Notes under the pieces: generated by a model | Databases searched by the model: none | The model's input: the letters and a program-made list of their open reading frames with translations, nothing else | What the model was told of the DNA's origin: nothing | Made by a program: the position numbers and the translations under genes | Part shown: positions 41,057 to 50,327 of the stretch, in pieces | Layout of the letters: every line of letters starts with the position of its first letter | Numbering within the stretch: the first letter of the stretch is position 1 | Source of the DNA: Collinsella sp. | GTDB taxonomy: Bacteria; Actinomycetota; Coriobacteriia; Coriobacteriales; Coriobacteriaceae | Reading direction: 5' to 3' | DNA length: 55,699 nucleotides | NCBI GenBank assembly: GCA_019414515.1 | Contig: DXLX01000025.1 | Location: 1-55,699, forward strand

Positions 41057-42868
41057 ATGAATACTTCAATTGACATTTCCCACATCCGCAACTTCTCGAT
41101 TGTTGCTCACATCGACCATGGCAAGTCCACGATCAGTGACCGCATTCTCGAGCTCACCCATACCGTCGACGAGCGCGACATGGAGTCGCAGCTGCTCGAC
41201 ACCATGGATATCGAGCGCGAGCGCGGCATCACGATCAAGTCCAATGCCGTTCGCGTGTCCTATGACGCCGACGATGGCGAGACGTATCAGTTCAATCTGA
41301 TCGATACGCCGGGCCACGTGGACTTTACCTATGAGGTCTCGCGCTCGCTGGCAGCCTGTGAGGGCGCGGTGCTCGTTGTCGACGCCACACAGGGCGTCGA
41401 GGCACAGACCGTCTCCAACGCGACGCTTGCCATGAACGCCAATCTGGACATTGTGCCGGCCATCAACAAGATCGACCTGCCCTCAGCTCATCCCGACGAG
41501 GTTAAGACCGAGATCGAGGATGACCTGGCGATCCCTGCCGATGATGCCGTGTGTGTCTCGGGCAAGACCGGCGAGGGCATCCACGATCTGCTGGAGTCCA
41601 TTGTCTTTCTGATCTCTCCGCCCAAGGGCGATGCGAATGCGCCGCTCAAGGCACTCATTCTGGATTCATACTTCGACGAGTATCGTGGCGTCGTCGCCAC
41701 GGTGCGCATCTTTGACGGCTCCATCAAAAAGGGCGATACCTTGCGCATGATGCAGGCAAAGGGCGACTTTTTGGTCGATGGCGTGGGCGTCAAGCGTCCC
41801 GCCGAGACGCCGGTCGACGCGCTGACGGTCGGCGAGGTCGGATACGTGGTCACGGGCCTGAAGGACCCCGAGGCCGTTCGCGTGGGCGACACCCTTACCT
41901 GGGCGTCGAACCCCTGCCCCGAGCCGCTTCCCGGTTACCGCGAGGCTAAGCCCATGGTCTATACGGGCCTGTTCCCGATCGATAACAAGGACTACGAGAA
42001 CCTGCGTGACGCGCTCGATAAGCTGCATGTCAACGACCCGTCGTTGGTGTGGGAGCCCGAGACTTCGGTGGCGCTCGGCTTTGGTTTCCGCGTTGGCTTC
42101 TTGGGCCTGCTGCATATGGAGGTCGTCAAGGAGCGCCTGGAGCGCGAGTTCAACCTGGACCTGATTGCCACGAGCCCTTCGGTGGACTATCACGTCTACA
42201 AGACCGACGGCGAGATGATTGATGTTCGCAGCCCGCAGGATCTGCCCGAGGCTACGCGCATCGAGCGCATCGAGGAGCCCTACCTCAAGGCCAAGATTAT
42301 CTGTCCGCCCGAGTATACGGGTGCCGTCATGCAGCTCGCTATCGAGCATCGCGGCATTACAACCGACATGATCCATCTCACGAGCAAATCGGTCGAGATG
42401 CGTTTCGACATGCCGCTTGCCGAGCTCATTCTGGACTTTTTTGACCAACTCAAGAGCCGCACCAAGGGTTACGCCTCGCTCGACTACGAGTTCAACGAAT
42501 ATCGCCCCTCCGAGCTCGTCAAGCTCGACATCCTGCTTTCGGGCGACGAGGTGGACGCGCTGTCGTTTATCGTGCACAAGGATAAGGCTTATGGCCTGGC
42601 CCGCGGTCTGTGCGACAAGCTCAAGGAAATCATTCCGCGCCAGCTGTTCGAGGTGCCTATCCAGGGCGCCATCGGCAACAAGATCATTGCCCGCTCTACC
42701 GTCAAAGCGCGCCGCAAGGACGTGCTGGCCAAGTGTTATGGCGGCGATATCTCGCGAAAGCGCAAGCTGCTCGAGAAGCAGAAAGAGGGCAAAAAGCGCA
42801 TGAAGGCCATCGGCTCGGTCGAGGTTCCGCAGGAGGCCTTTATGGCGATTCTCAAGGTGGCCGAGTAG
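41057..42868 (+). CDS. lepA: Elongation factor 4 (LepA)
   Basis: A 603-residue translational GTPase that back-translocates or rescues stalled ribosomes and aids 30S assembly. G1 is AHIDHGKSTI, with the switch region RERGITIKSNAV, G3 DTPGHVDFTYEV and G4 NKID. The unique C-terminal domain includes GAIGNKIIARSTVKARRKDVL and SRKRKLLEKQKEGKK. ATG 41057 is right at the conserved N terminus. No clear Shine-Dalgarno lies upstream and a -10-like hexamer ends seven bases before, so the message may be leaderless. Confidence 0.97.
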   Translation: MNTSIDISHIRNFSIVAHIDHGKSTISDRILELTHTVDERDMESQLLDTMDIERERGITIKSNAVRVSYDADDGETYQFNLIDTPGHVDFTYEVSRSLAACEGAVLVVDATQGVEAQTVSNATLAMNANLDIVPAINKIDLPSAHPDEVKTEIEDDLAIPADDAVCVSGKTGEGIHDLLESIVFLISPPKGDANAPLKALILDSYFDEYRGVVATVRIFDGSIKKGDTLRMMQAKGDFLVDGVGVKRPAETPVDALTVGEVGYVVTGLKDPEAVRVGDTLTWASNPCPEPLPGYREAKPMVYTGLFPIDNKDYENLRDALDKLHVNDPSLVWEPETSVALGFGFRVGFLGLLHMEVVKERLEREFNLDLIATSPSVDYHVYKTDGEMIDVRSPQDLPEATRIERIEEPYLKAKIICPPEYTGAVMQLAIEHRGITTDMIHLTSKSVEMRFDMPLAELILDFFDQLKSRTKGYASLDYEFNEYRPSELVKLDILLSGDEVDALSFIVHKDKAYGLARGLCDKLKEIIPRQLFEVPIQGAIGNKIIARSTVKARRKDVLAKCYGGDISRKRKLLEKQKEGKKRMKAIGSVEVPQEAFMAILKVAE

Positions 42869-42872
42869 GTCC

Positions 42873-43916
42873 ATGGCACTTTCTGAATACAGCAAGCGGT
42901 TGCTTGGCGCCTATGCCGAGCAACCGTTCCTTATGGCTCCCATGGCGGGCGTGACCGATCCCGCCTATCGCATCATGTGCCGCCGTCGCGGTGCCCATCT
43001 TGCCTATAGCGAGATGGTGAGCGTGGCGGGCCTTGCCTATGCCAGCAATAAGACGTGGCGCCTGGTACTGCCGGCCGATGAGGAGCAGCAGATCTGCGTG
43101 CAGCTCTTTGGCTCCAAGCCCGATCAGTTTGCGAGCGCTGTTGCTGCCGTCGAGGAGCGTGTGGGCGATCGCCTGTCGCTGATCGATATCAACATGGCCT
43201 GCCCGGCTCGCAAGGTCGTCACCAAGGGCGAGGGCTCGGCGCTTATGCGCACTCCCGATCTGGCCGAGCAGATCGTCGAGGCGGCGGTGGGCGCGGCGCA
43301 TGTGCCCGTGACCGTAAAAATCCGTAAGGGCTTTTACGCCGAAGACCGCAACGCCGCGACGTTTGCCCAGATGCTTGAGGGAGCAGGGGCCGCCGCGGTG
43401 GCGGTACATGGTCGCTGCGCCACGCAGCTCTATACGGGCCAGGCCGATTGGTCGGTCGTCGATGAGGTGGCCGACGCCGTCGAGATTCCCGTTATCGGTT
43501 CGGGCGATGTGTTCTCGGCAGAGGACGCTGCTGAGCATCTGCAAAGCTCGGGTGCCAGCGCGGTGTTTATCGCGCGCGGCATCTACGGCAATCCATGGGT
43601 GTTCGGCGATGCCCGAGCCCTTGCACTCGATGGCACGCCGGTTCCTTCTCGCTCCTCGGTTGAGCGCCTGGATGCCCTGCGCGAGCACCTGACGCTCACG
43701 CACGAGCTGTTGCCGCTCATGTCGCGTGCCCGCACGTACGCAAGCTGGTATCTAAAGGGCATGCCCCATGCTGCCGCCTGGCGCGCTCAGGTGGTGCGTT
43801 GCTCCACATACGAGGAGTTCATGGCACTGGTCGATGATATCGAGCACGATGTGGTGGCCTGTGAGGCCGCACTTGCCGCCGGCGAGTCGGTGCCCGCTCA
43901 TCCGTTGGAGGCCTAA
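42873..43916 (+). CDS. dus: tRNA-dihydrouridine synthase (DusB-like)
   Basis: A 347-residue flavoenzyme that reduces uridines in tRNA D-loops. The FMN barrel begins FLMAPMAGVTDPAYRIMC; the catalytic Cys is in INMACPARKVV, and VTVKIRKGF, VHGRCATQLYTGQADW and GSGDVFSAEDA follow. This matches the DusB/Dus1-type bacterial branch. ATG 42873 lies four bases after lepA. The hemW gene follows after two bases, so lepA-dus-hemW is tightly linked. Confidence 0.93.
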   Translation: MALSEYSKRLLGAYAEQPFLMAPMAGVTDPAYRIMCRRRGAHLAYSEMVSVAGLAYASNKTWRLVLPADEEQQICVQLFGSKPDQFASAVAAVEERVGDRLSLIDINMACPARKVVTKGEGSALMRTPDLAEQIVEAAVGAAHVPVTVKIRKGFYAEDRNAATFAQMLEGAGAAAVAVHGRCATQLYTGQADWSVVDEVADAVEIPVIGSGDVFSAEDAAEHLQSSGASAVFIARGIYGNPWVFGDARALALDGTPVPSRSSVERLDALREHLTLTHELLPLMSRARTYASWYLKGMPHAAAWRAQVVRCSTYEEFMALVDDIEHDVVACEAALAAGESVPAHPLEA

Positions 43917-43918
43917 CG

Positions 43919-45151
43919 GTGGCCGTTACCGCGCTGTACGTGCATGTGCCGTTTTGCGCCCAAAAATGCCGGTACTGTGACTTTGACTCACGCAGTTTTG
44001 CTCCGTGCAACATGAGCGTTGCGCTCGATACCTATTTTGAGCAGTTGTATGCGCGCCTCGATGCTTTTGGCGACGCAGGCGCGCTTGCACAGATCCGCAC
44101 CGTCTATGTTGGCGGCGGCACGCCGTCGCTGGCGGGGGAGCGTTTGGTAGAATTTGCCCGGCGTATCTCTGCGTGGTGCAAGCCTGTTGAGTTTACCTGC
44201 GAGGCCAATCCCGAATCGCTGACCGCAGAGCTTGCCACTGCGCTTGCCGGGGTGGGTGTCACGCGCGTCTCTCTGGGCGTGCAAACGCTCGATAACGTCG
44301 AACTTACCGCCATCGGCCGCATTCACGATGCCGATCGGGCGCTCGCTGCCATCACGACGGTCAAGGACGCTGGGCTTGTCGTGTCGTGCGACCTGATGTG
44401 CGGCCTTCCCGGGCAGACCGACCTAAGCTGGCAGCGCACACTCGATGGCGTGTTGGCGGCGGCGCCGCATCATGTGTCGGTGTACCCGCTCACGCTCGAG
44501 GAGGGCACGCCGCTCTATCGCATGGCGTGTCGCGACGAGTCGCTCGAGCCCGACGAGGATTTTCAGGCTGCATGCATGGATGCGGCGCGTGAGCGCCTGA
44601 GTGCGGCCGGCTATCACCCGTATGAGGTGGCAAGCTACGCGCTCGACGGCCATGAGTGCGCCCACAACATTGCCTATTGGACCGGACAGGGCTATCTGGG
44701 TTTGGGCCGCTCTGCCGCCGGTATGCTCGACGCCGAGGATTTCGATCGCTTGGCCGGGCTGTTTCCCGACGTGCTTGCTCGCGGCGATGCGTATCGCGTG
44801 CGCTTGGTGCAACGCGACGATGCCGCGACGACGTTTGATGCCGAGTATCTGTCGCAGCGCGAGGCGGCGGCCGAGGATTTGATGCTTGCCTGTCGCATGA
44901 CGCGTGGCATTGGGCCCGATCTGTTGGTTCGCTCGGCAAGCGTGATCGCTGCAGATGAGTTGGCGGCGGCCTGCGACCGTGCGGTCGAGTTGGGCCTTGC
45001 CACCTGGGTGCCCGATCATATTCAAGGACATGCGGGGCGCGTCACCTCGAAAGACGTTATCGCAGGTCGCGTCCGTGCTCGTTTAGCGCCCACTCACTTG
45101 GGCTGGCTCGATGGAAATGTGCTGTTCGAGCTGTTTTGGGGTCTAGCCTAG
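43919..45151 (+). CDS. hemW: Radical SAM heme chaperone HemW
   Basis: A 410-residue radical SAM protein, formerly annotated as oxygen-independent coproporphyrinogen oxidase, now known in several bacteria as a heme-transfer chaperone. The 4Fe-4S cluster motif is HVPFCAQKCRYCDFDS; GGGTPSLAG, SLGVQTLDN and DLMCGLPGQTDLSW are further family signs. The residues after the CxxxCxxC are CDF, which in HemW replaces the CNF of true HemN. GTG 43919 starts directly after dus. The usual hrcA-grpE genes do not follow; tandem dnaJ genes do. Confidence 0.92.
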   Translation: MAVTALYVHVPFCAQKCRYCDFDSRSFAPCNMSVALDTYFEQLYARLDAFGDAGALAQIRTVYVGGGTPSLAGERLVEFARRISAWCKPVEFTCEANPESLTAELATALAGVGVTRVSLGVQTLDNVELTAIGRIHDADRALAAITTVKDAGLVVSCDLMCGLPGQTDLSWQRTLDGVLAAAPHHVSVYPLTLEEGTPLYRMACRDESLEPDEDFQAACMDAARERLSAAGYHPYEVASYALDGHECAHNIAYWTGQGYLGLGRSAAGMLDAEDFDRLAGLFPDVLARGDAYRVRLVQRDDAATTFDAEYLSQREAAAEDLMLACRMTRGIGPDLLVRSASVIAADELAAACDRAVELGLATWVPDHIQGHAGRVTSKDVIAGRVRARLAPTHLGWLDGNVLFELFWGLA

Positions 45152-45152
45152 G

Positions 45153-45167
45153 CCGCTCGGGTAGAAT
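45153..45167 (+). promoter_or_regulatory. Promoter candidate for the tandem dnaJ genes
   Basis: CCGCTCGGGTA followed by AGAAT gives a TAGAAT -10 at 45162-45167. The first 11 bases are identical to those before lepA. The leader to the ATG at 45210 is about 35 bases. No CIRCE-type heat-shock dyad is seen. Confidence 0.4.
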
Positions 45168-45209
45168 TACCGCAATATATACGCTGCTGTGAGCAGGAGG
45201 TTGCCGCGC

Positions 45210-46313
45210 ATGGCGACGATGAACGAAAAAGATTACTACGAGATTTTGGGTGTCTCCAAGGACGCCACCTCGCGTGATATACAGAAAGCCTTCCAGCAAA
45301 AGGCCCGCAAGCTCCATCCGGACGTCAACAAAGAACCGGATGCCGAGGAAAAGTTCAAAGAGGTTTCCGAGGCCTATGCTGTGCTTTCGGACGAGCAGAA
45401 GCGTGCGCGCTACGACGCCATGCGCTCGGGCAATCCCTTTGCCGGCGCTCCCACGGCTTCGCCCTATGGCGGCGGTTACGCCGGCAGCGCGGGCTACGGC
45501 AATCCCTTTGAGGGCGGCTTTCCCTTTGGTGGCGCCTGGGGTCAGCCGCGTCGCGGGCAGGCTGCCTATAATCCCGAGAACGGCGCCAACGTGGTCGTCG
45601 ATATTAAGCTCGACGCCAAGGAGGCCAAGGGCGGTGCCCGCAAGACCGTCCGCTATACGCGCTTCGATACCTGTGGTCACTGCGGCGGTTCGGGCTCTGT
45701 TTCGTCCGAGCATGCACATACCTGTCCGAGCTGCGGCGGTCGCGGCCACATCGATGTCGACCTGTCCTTTCTGTTTGGTGCCGGCACGTTCCAGTCTGTC
45801 TGCCCTGAGTGCGGTGGCTCCGGTAAGGTCGTCGCCGACCCCTGTCCCGATTGCGGCGGCAGCGGGCGAACCCGTGTGACCTCCGAGCAGACGATTGAGT
45901 TTCCCGCCGGCACGCACGATGGCGACGAGGTCCGTATTGGCGGCATGGGTCACGCCGGCACCAACGGCGCCTCTGGCGGTGATCTGGTCGGTCGGGCCCA
46001 TGTTGAGGCCGAGCGCCTGGAAGGCAAGGCCCGTACCGGTTTTTACCTGATGGGCATCGTGGCGCCGTTTTTGGTGCTATCGGCCATCTCGGGCGTGTTC
46101 TCGGCCTTTGCCGTGATGTGCTTTATTCCGTTTGCCATGGGCCTGTTCATGGTGCTCTCGGACGGCGTGCTGCACCGCAGCCTGCTGTGGTGGAAGCGCG
46201 GCGCGATGCAGTTTGCCAACGGTTTTGCCAACGGATTTATGTTTGCGCTCGTGTCGGTTTGGTTTGCGAGCTGCTCGCATCGTGCCATGCTTTCGCCCTA
46301 CGCAATGCAATAA
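45210..46313 (+). CDS. DnaJ-like protein with C-terminal membrane segments
   Basis: A 367-residue Hsp40 relative with an unusual end. The J domain (YYEILGVSKDATSRDIQKAF, with HPD in KLHPDVNK) should stimulate an Hsp70. A Gly/Phe-rich linker runs to about residue 120. Four zinc repeats follow: CGHCGGSG, CPSCGGRG, CPECGGSG and CPDCGGSG, as in type I DnaJ. After a truncated C-terminal domain (to RAHVEAERLEGK) the chain enters hydrophobic segments, FYLMGIVAPFLVLSAISGVF, FAVMCFIPFAMGLFMVL and FANGFMFALVSVWFA, rather than the usual second substrate domain. It may be membrane-tethered. ATG 45210 follows AGGAGG. A complete dnaJ is 81 bases downstream. Confidence 0.85.
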   Translation: MATMNEKDYYEILGVSKDATSRDIQKAFQQKARKLHPDVNKEPDAEEKFKEVSEAYAVLSDEQKRARYDAMRSGNPFAGAPTASPYGGGYAGSAGYGNPFEGGFPFGGAWGQPRRGQAAYNPENGANVVVDIKLDAKEAKGGARKTVRYTRFDTCGHCGGSGSVSSEHAHTCPSCGGRGHIDVDLSFLFGAGTFQSVCPECGGSGKVVADPCPDCGGSGRTRVTSEQTIEFPAGTHDGDEVRIGGMGHAGTNGASGGDLVGRAHVEAERLEGKARTGFYLMGIVAPFLVLSAISGVFSAFAVMCFIPFAMGLFMVLSDGVLHRSLLWWKRGAMQFANGFANGFMFALVSVWFASCSHRAMLSPYAMQ

Positions 46314-46394
46314 CATCAAACCCTCTGTTTGCGGCCGGCCCAGCTTGGGTATAGGACGCACTGTGACAATAATGAAAGTCGGAAGGATTCGGTC

Positions 46395-47543
46395 GTGTCG
46401 GAAAATAGGGATTACTACGAGGTGCTTGGCGTCGACAAGGATGCCGACGCGCGGACGATTAAGCGCGCGTTTCTAAAGAAGGCCCGTACCGTACACCCGG
46501 ACGTTTCGGACGACCCCGAGGCCGAGGCTAAGTTCAAAGAGCTCAACGAGGCATATTCCGTTCTTTCCGATGAGCAGAAGCGTGCTAACTACGACCGTTA
46601 CGGCACTGCCGACGGCCCCGGTGGCTCCGGCTACGTCGATATCAACGATATCTTTGGTGGCATGGGCATGGACGACTTGTTCTCGTCGTTCTTTGGCGGC
46701 GGTGCCGGCGGTGGCGCCCGCAGCCGTCGTGAGCGTCGTCGCGGACGTGATATGGCCATCTCGCTTTCGGTGACGCTCGAGGAGGCGGCGCTCGGCTGCA
46801 AAAAGACAATCAGCTATGACCGCCTTGCTCCTTGCGAGGACTGCAATGGCACCGGTAGGGCAGAGGGCGCACAGGAAAAGCAGTGCGGCCGCTGCCACGG
46901 TACGGGCTACGTCACGACGGTTCAGCGTTCGTTCCTGGGCCAGGTTCAGTCTTCCTCGCCTTGCCCCGACTGCCATGGCGAGGGCACGGTTATCGATCAT
47001 CCCTGCGAGACCTGCGACGGTCAAGGCCGCACGCCTTCGCACGAAAAGATCGACATCGATATTCCCGCCGGCGTTTCGACCGGTCGCCAGCTGCGCGTGA
47101 GCGGCTTTGGCGAGGCCGGCCTTCGCGGCGAGCCTTCGGGCGACCTGATTGTCAACGTGCGCGTTGCCGACCATGAGCGCTTTAAGCGCAACGGGGACGA
47201 CCTGTACCTGGTGAGCGATATCTCGATTGCGCAGGCTGCGCTCGGCTGCGAGATCGAGGTCGAGGGCATTATGCCCGACGAGGTCGTTAAGGTGACGGTT
47301 CCCGCCGGCGCCCAGTACGGCGACACCGTGAGCGTCAATAATTACGGCATGCCGCGCATTGGCGGTGGCGGTTCGCGTGGCCGCCTGATCGTGCAACTGC
47401 GCGTGGTCGTTCCCACCAATCTTTCCAATAAGCAGCGCGAGCTGCTCCGTGCTTTTGCCGATGAGATGGGCGATGACGTCGCTTCCGGTAAGAAGTCGGT
47501 GACCGACCGTATCAAGAGTGCCCTCGACGATATCCTCGATTAA
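46395..47543 (+). CDS. dnaJ: Chaperone protein DnaJ (type I)
   Basis: A 382-residue Hsp40 co-chaperone with the standard layout: J domain with RTVHPDVSD, Gly/Phe-rich linker around residues 72-115, four zinc repeats (CEDCNGTG, CGRCHGTG, CPDCHGEG, CETCDGQG) and both C-terminal substrate domains through PAGAQYGDTVSVNNYG. The start is GTG 46395 behind GGAAGGA; the open frame extends upstream but without a binding site. No dnaK, grpE or hrcA is nearby. It is unlike its membrane-tailed neighbour in sequence after the zinc domain, though both J domains share ADxE-FKELxEAYxVLSDEQKRA. Confidence 0.95.
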   Translation: MSENRDYYEVLGVDKDADARTIKRAFLKKARTVHPDVSDDPEAEAKFKELNEAYSVLSDEQKRANYDRYGTADGPGGSGYVDINDIFGGMGMDDLFSSFFGGGAGGGARSRRERRRGRDMAISLSVTLEEAALGCKKTISYDRLAPCEDCNGTGRAEGAQEKQCGRCHGTGYVTTVQRSFLGQVQSSSPCPDCHGEGTVIDHPCETCDGQGRTPSHEKIDIDIPAGVSTGRQLRVSGFGEAGLRGEPSGDLIVNVRVADHERFKRNGDDLYLVSDISIAQAALGCEIEVEGIMPDEVVKVTVPAGAQYGDTVSVNNYGMPRIGGGGSRGRLIVQLRVVVPTNLSNKQRELLRAFADEMGDDVASGKKSVTDRIKSALDDILD

Positions 47544-47552
47544 GGAGCCCGC

Positions 47553-48845
47553 GTGCTCGCACCCCATATTTCCGTCGTCAACCTCGGCTGCCGTGTCAAC
47601 CGGGTTGAGTCTGACCGTATCACTGCCGATCTTATGCGCTTGGGCTTTGCTATTGTTGAGCCCCAGGATGCCGATCTGATCGTCATTAACACTTGTGCCG
47701 TTACGGGCGAGGCTGAGGCCAAGACCCGTAAGGCCGTCCGTCATGCGCTGGCCCATCCAAACGAGCCCTATGTGGTCGTGACCGGATGCGTGGTCAATTT
47801 GCATCCCGAGGAGCTATCGGAGCTTTCGGATCGCGTGATTGCCGAGCCGTCCAAGATCGATGTCGCCGAACGTGTTTGCGAGGTGCTGGGTGTTGAGTCC
47901 GATAGCGTTCCCGCCTGCAGCGATGGCGAGGTGGTCGACGTTCTCGGTCGCTCTCGCCTGGGCGTGAAGATTCAGGACGGCTGCAACCATCGCTGCACCT
48001 ATTGCATTGTGTGGAAGGCGCGCGGCCCCGAGCGCTCCGTGCCGGTCGAGTCCGTGCTTGAGCAAGTTCGCGAGGCCCAGGAGGCCGGCGTGCCCGAGGT
48101 GGTACTGACCGGTGTGAACCTGGGTGCCTACGATGGCAAGAGCGCGACCGACGAGCATGTCGAGATCGATGAGCTGCTCGAGGCCATCATGGAGCGCACG
48201 TCTATTCCGCATGTGCGCATTTCATCGGTCGAGCCCATGGATATCTCTGAGCGCCTGCTTAAGGTTATGGCGCGCTATCCGCAGCGTATCGCCCCGTTTT
48301 TGCACCTGCCCGTGCAGTCCGGCTGCACGGCGACCCTGCATCGCATGGGCCGTCCCTATAGCGCCGAGGCCTTTGAGGACACGGTGCGCATGATTCGCGC
48401 CAACTTGCCCCAGGTGTCTCTTTCGTGCGATGTCATCGTCGGTTTTCCTGGTGAGACGGACGAGGAATTCGAGGAGTCGCTGGCGCTGTGCCGTCGTGTG
48501 GGTTTCTCGCGTATGCACGTGTTCCGCTATAGCAAGCGTCCCGGTACCCTTGCTGCCGACATGCCCGACCAAGTGCCGCCCGAGGTTATGGCCGAGCGCA
48601 GCCGCCGTATGCGGGCCGCCGCGCAGGAGCTCGCTATTGCTGACGCTCGTCGTCGCGTGGGCACCGTCGAGCGTGCCGTCCTCGAGTACGGCGACAACCT
48701 GACGCTCGGCTCGTTCCATCATGCCCGTCTTGACGATACCTGTGGACTCACAGCCCCGTGCCTGCTCGATGTTGCTATCATCGGAGTCGATGATTCCGGC
48801 TTGGTCCATGCGCGCAGGGAGGTTCATGGAAGCCTCGAAGATTAG
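47553..48845 (+). CDS. mtaB: tRNA t6A methylthiotransferase MtaB-like
   Basis: A 430-residue radical SAM methylthiotransferase that adds a methylthio group to t6A37 in tRNA. The N-terminal UPF0004 domain has VNLGCRVNRVESD and NTCAVTGEAEAKT and ends with VTGCV, giving the three Cys of the auxiliary cluster. The radical SAM motif is QDGCNHRCTYCIVWKARG; a short TRAM-like C terminus follows. GTG 47553 is ten bases after dnaJ. Its last 20 bases overlap phoH. MtaB rather than MiaB is judged from the NLGCRVN start and the size, and is probable. Confidence 0.9.
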   Translation: MLAPHISVVNLGCRVNRVESDRITADLMRLGFAIVEPQDADLIVINTCAVTGEAEAKTRKAVRHALAHPNEPYVVVTGCVVNLHPEELSELSDRVIAEPSKIDVAERVCEVLGVESDSVPACSDGEVVDVLGRSRLGVKIQDGCNHRCTYCIVWKARGPERSVPVESVLEQVREAQEAGVPEVVLTGVNLGAYDGKSATDEHVEIDELLEAIMERTSIPHVRISSVEPMDISERLLKVMARYPQRIAPFLHLPVQSGCTATLHRMGRPYSAEAFEDTVRMIRANLPQVSLSCDVIVGFPGETDEEFEESLALCRRVGFSRMHVFRYSKRPGTLAADMPDQVPPEVMAERSRRMRAAAQELAIADARRRVGTVERAVLEYGDNLTLGSFHHARLDDTCGLTAPCLLDVAIIGVDDSGLVHARREVHGSLED

Positions 48846-49812
48846 ACTTACCGTTCCCGAGGGTATCGACCCCTCGCGCGTTTTGGGCGCCGGCGACGGC
48901 GTCCTTCGTGCACTCGAGAACTTGGTTCGCGCCCATGTGGTCGCCCGTGGCGATAGCATCGCCGTGAGCGGTGACCCGGATGAGGTCGAACTCGTGGCGC
49001 GTTTTTTCGAACATGCCTTTCGTGAGGCTGCTGCCGGGCGCACGCTTTCTGCCGACGATGTCTCGCGCTGTCTGGCCGTTCTGCGCGACGGTGAGCACGA
49101 GGCTACGTCGCTTCGCGATGACGTGCTGCTTTCGTATCGCGGTCGTGCCATTCGCCCCAAAACGCTCGGCCAAAAGCGCTATGTGGATGCCATTCGCTCG
49201 CATACCATCACGTTTGGCCTGGGTCCTGCCGGCACCGGTAAGACTTATCTGGCCATGGCGCTCGCCGTTGCCGCGCTCAAGCGCCACGAGGTGGGCCGTC
49301 TGATCTTGACGCGTCCGGTTGTCGAGGCGGGGGAGAACCTGGGCTTTTTGCCCGGTACCCTCGAGGAAAAGATCGATCCCTACATGCGTCCGCTCTACGA
49401 CGCCCTTTTTGACATGATGGATCGCGAACGCACCGATGAGCTTATGGAGCGCGGCGTGATCGAGATCGCCCCGCTTGCCTACATGCGCGGCCGCACGCTG
49501 AGTGATGCCTTCGTGGTGCTCGACGAGGCGCAAAATACCACGCCCGAGCAGATGAAGATGTTCCTGACGCGCCTGGGCTTCAACTCCAAGTTCGTGATTA
49601 CCGGCGACCTGAGCCAGCGTGACCTGGTGGGTCGTCGTGGTGGCTTGGCGGATGTCGAGAAGATTTTGGGCCGTGTCGATGATGTCGCATTTTCGCACCT
49701 CGAGCGTCCCGACGTGGTGCGCCATGCCTTGGTGGGACGTATCGTCGAGGCATACGATACTTATGATGATGTGCGCGAGAAGCGCGTACGTGACCGAAAG
49801 GAGTCCCGTTGA
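48826..49812 (+). CDS. phoH: PhoH-like ATPase
   Basis: A 328-residue P-loop ATPase of the PhoH family, of uncertain role, implicated in RNA metabolism and ribosome biogenesis and very often next to ybeY. Walker A is FGLGPAGTGKTYLAMALA; LILTRPVVEAGE, LGFLPGTLEEKIDPYMRP, VVLDEAQNTTPEQMKM and VITGDLSQRDL are family blocks. ATG 48826 follows GGGAGG and lies inside the end of mtaB. Its stop overlaps the ybeY TTG. Confidence 0.95.
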   Translation: MEASKIRLTVPEGIDPSRVLGAGDGVLRALENLVRAHVVARGDSIAVSGDPDEVELVARFFEHAFREAAAGRTLSADDVSRCLAVLRDGEHEATSLRDDVLLSYRGRAIRPKTLGQKRYVDAIRSHTITFGLGPAGTGKTYLAMALAVAALKRHEVGRLILTRPVVEAGENLGFLPGTLEEKIDPYMRPLYDALFDMMDRERTDELMERGVIEIAPLAYMRGRTLSDAFVVLDEAQNTTPEQMKMFLTRLGFNSKFVITGDLSQRDLVGRRGGLADVEKILGRVDDVAFSHLERPDVVRHALVGRIVEAYDTYDDVREKRVRDRKESR

Positions 49813-50318
49813 GTGTATTGATCAGCAACGATGCCGAGCTCGATACGCTGCTCGACGCGCAGGAGGTGGAGCACATCTGCGAGGTTGTGCTTGCCGCCGA
49901 GGGCGTTGAGCGTGAAGTCGAGATTTCCCTTTCGTATGTCGACGAGGACGAGATGCACGAGCTCAACCACGAGTGGCGCGGTATCGACCGCACCACCGAT
50001 GTGCTCTCGTTTGAGTGCGATTCGGCCTTTGACGATGACATTCCCGCCGATGAGACGCTCGAGCTCGGCGATATTATCTTGGCCCCGCAGGTTATTGCCC
50101 GTCAGGCCCCCGGTTTTGGCAATAGCCCCGCTGACGAGTGCCGTCTGATGCTCGTACACGGAATGCTGCACCTGCTGGGCTATGACCACATCGAGGACGA
50201 CGAGGCCGAGGTCATGGAGGCCCGCGAGGACGCCATCCTGCGCGATCTGTCGCTCGAGCGCGGCGAGGACCCTAAGCTAGTCCACGTCGGCCCCATCACC
50301 AACCACGCCCACGACTAG
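49809..50318 (+). CDS. ybeY: Endoribonuclease YbeY
   Basis: A 169-residue metal-dependent RNase required for 16S rRNA 3'-end maturation and ribosome quality control. The zinc site is the C-terminal HGMLHLLGYDH; RGIDRTTDVLSFE and LGDIILAP precede it. The start is TTG 49809, five bases after AAAGGAG and overlapping the phoH stop; the next TTG at 49818 is also possible. The N-terminal 30 residues have no homologue I recognise. It belongs to phoH-ybeY-dgkA-era-recO. Confidence 0.94.
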   Translation: MSVLISNDAELDTLLDAQEVEHICEVVLAAEGVEREVEISLSYVDEDEMHELNHEWRGIDRTTDVLSFECDSAFDDDIPADETLELGDIILAPQVIARQAPGFGNSPADECRLMLVHGMLHLLGYDHIEDDEAEVMEAREDAILRDLSLERGEDPKLVHVGPITNHAHD

Positions 50319-50327
50319 GAGCCGTCT

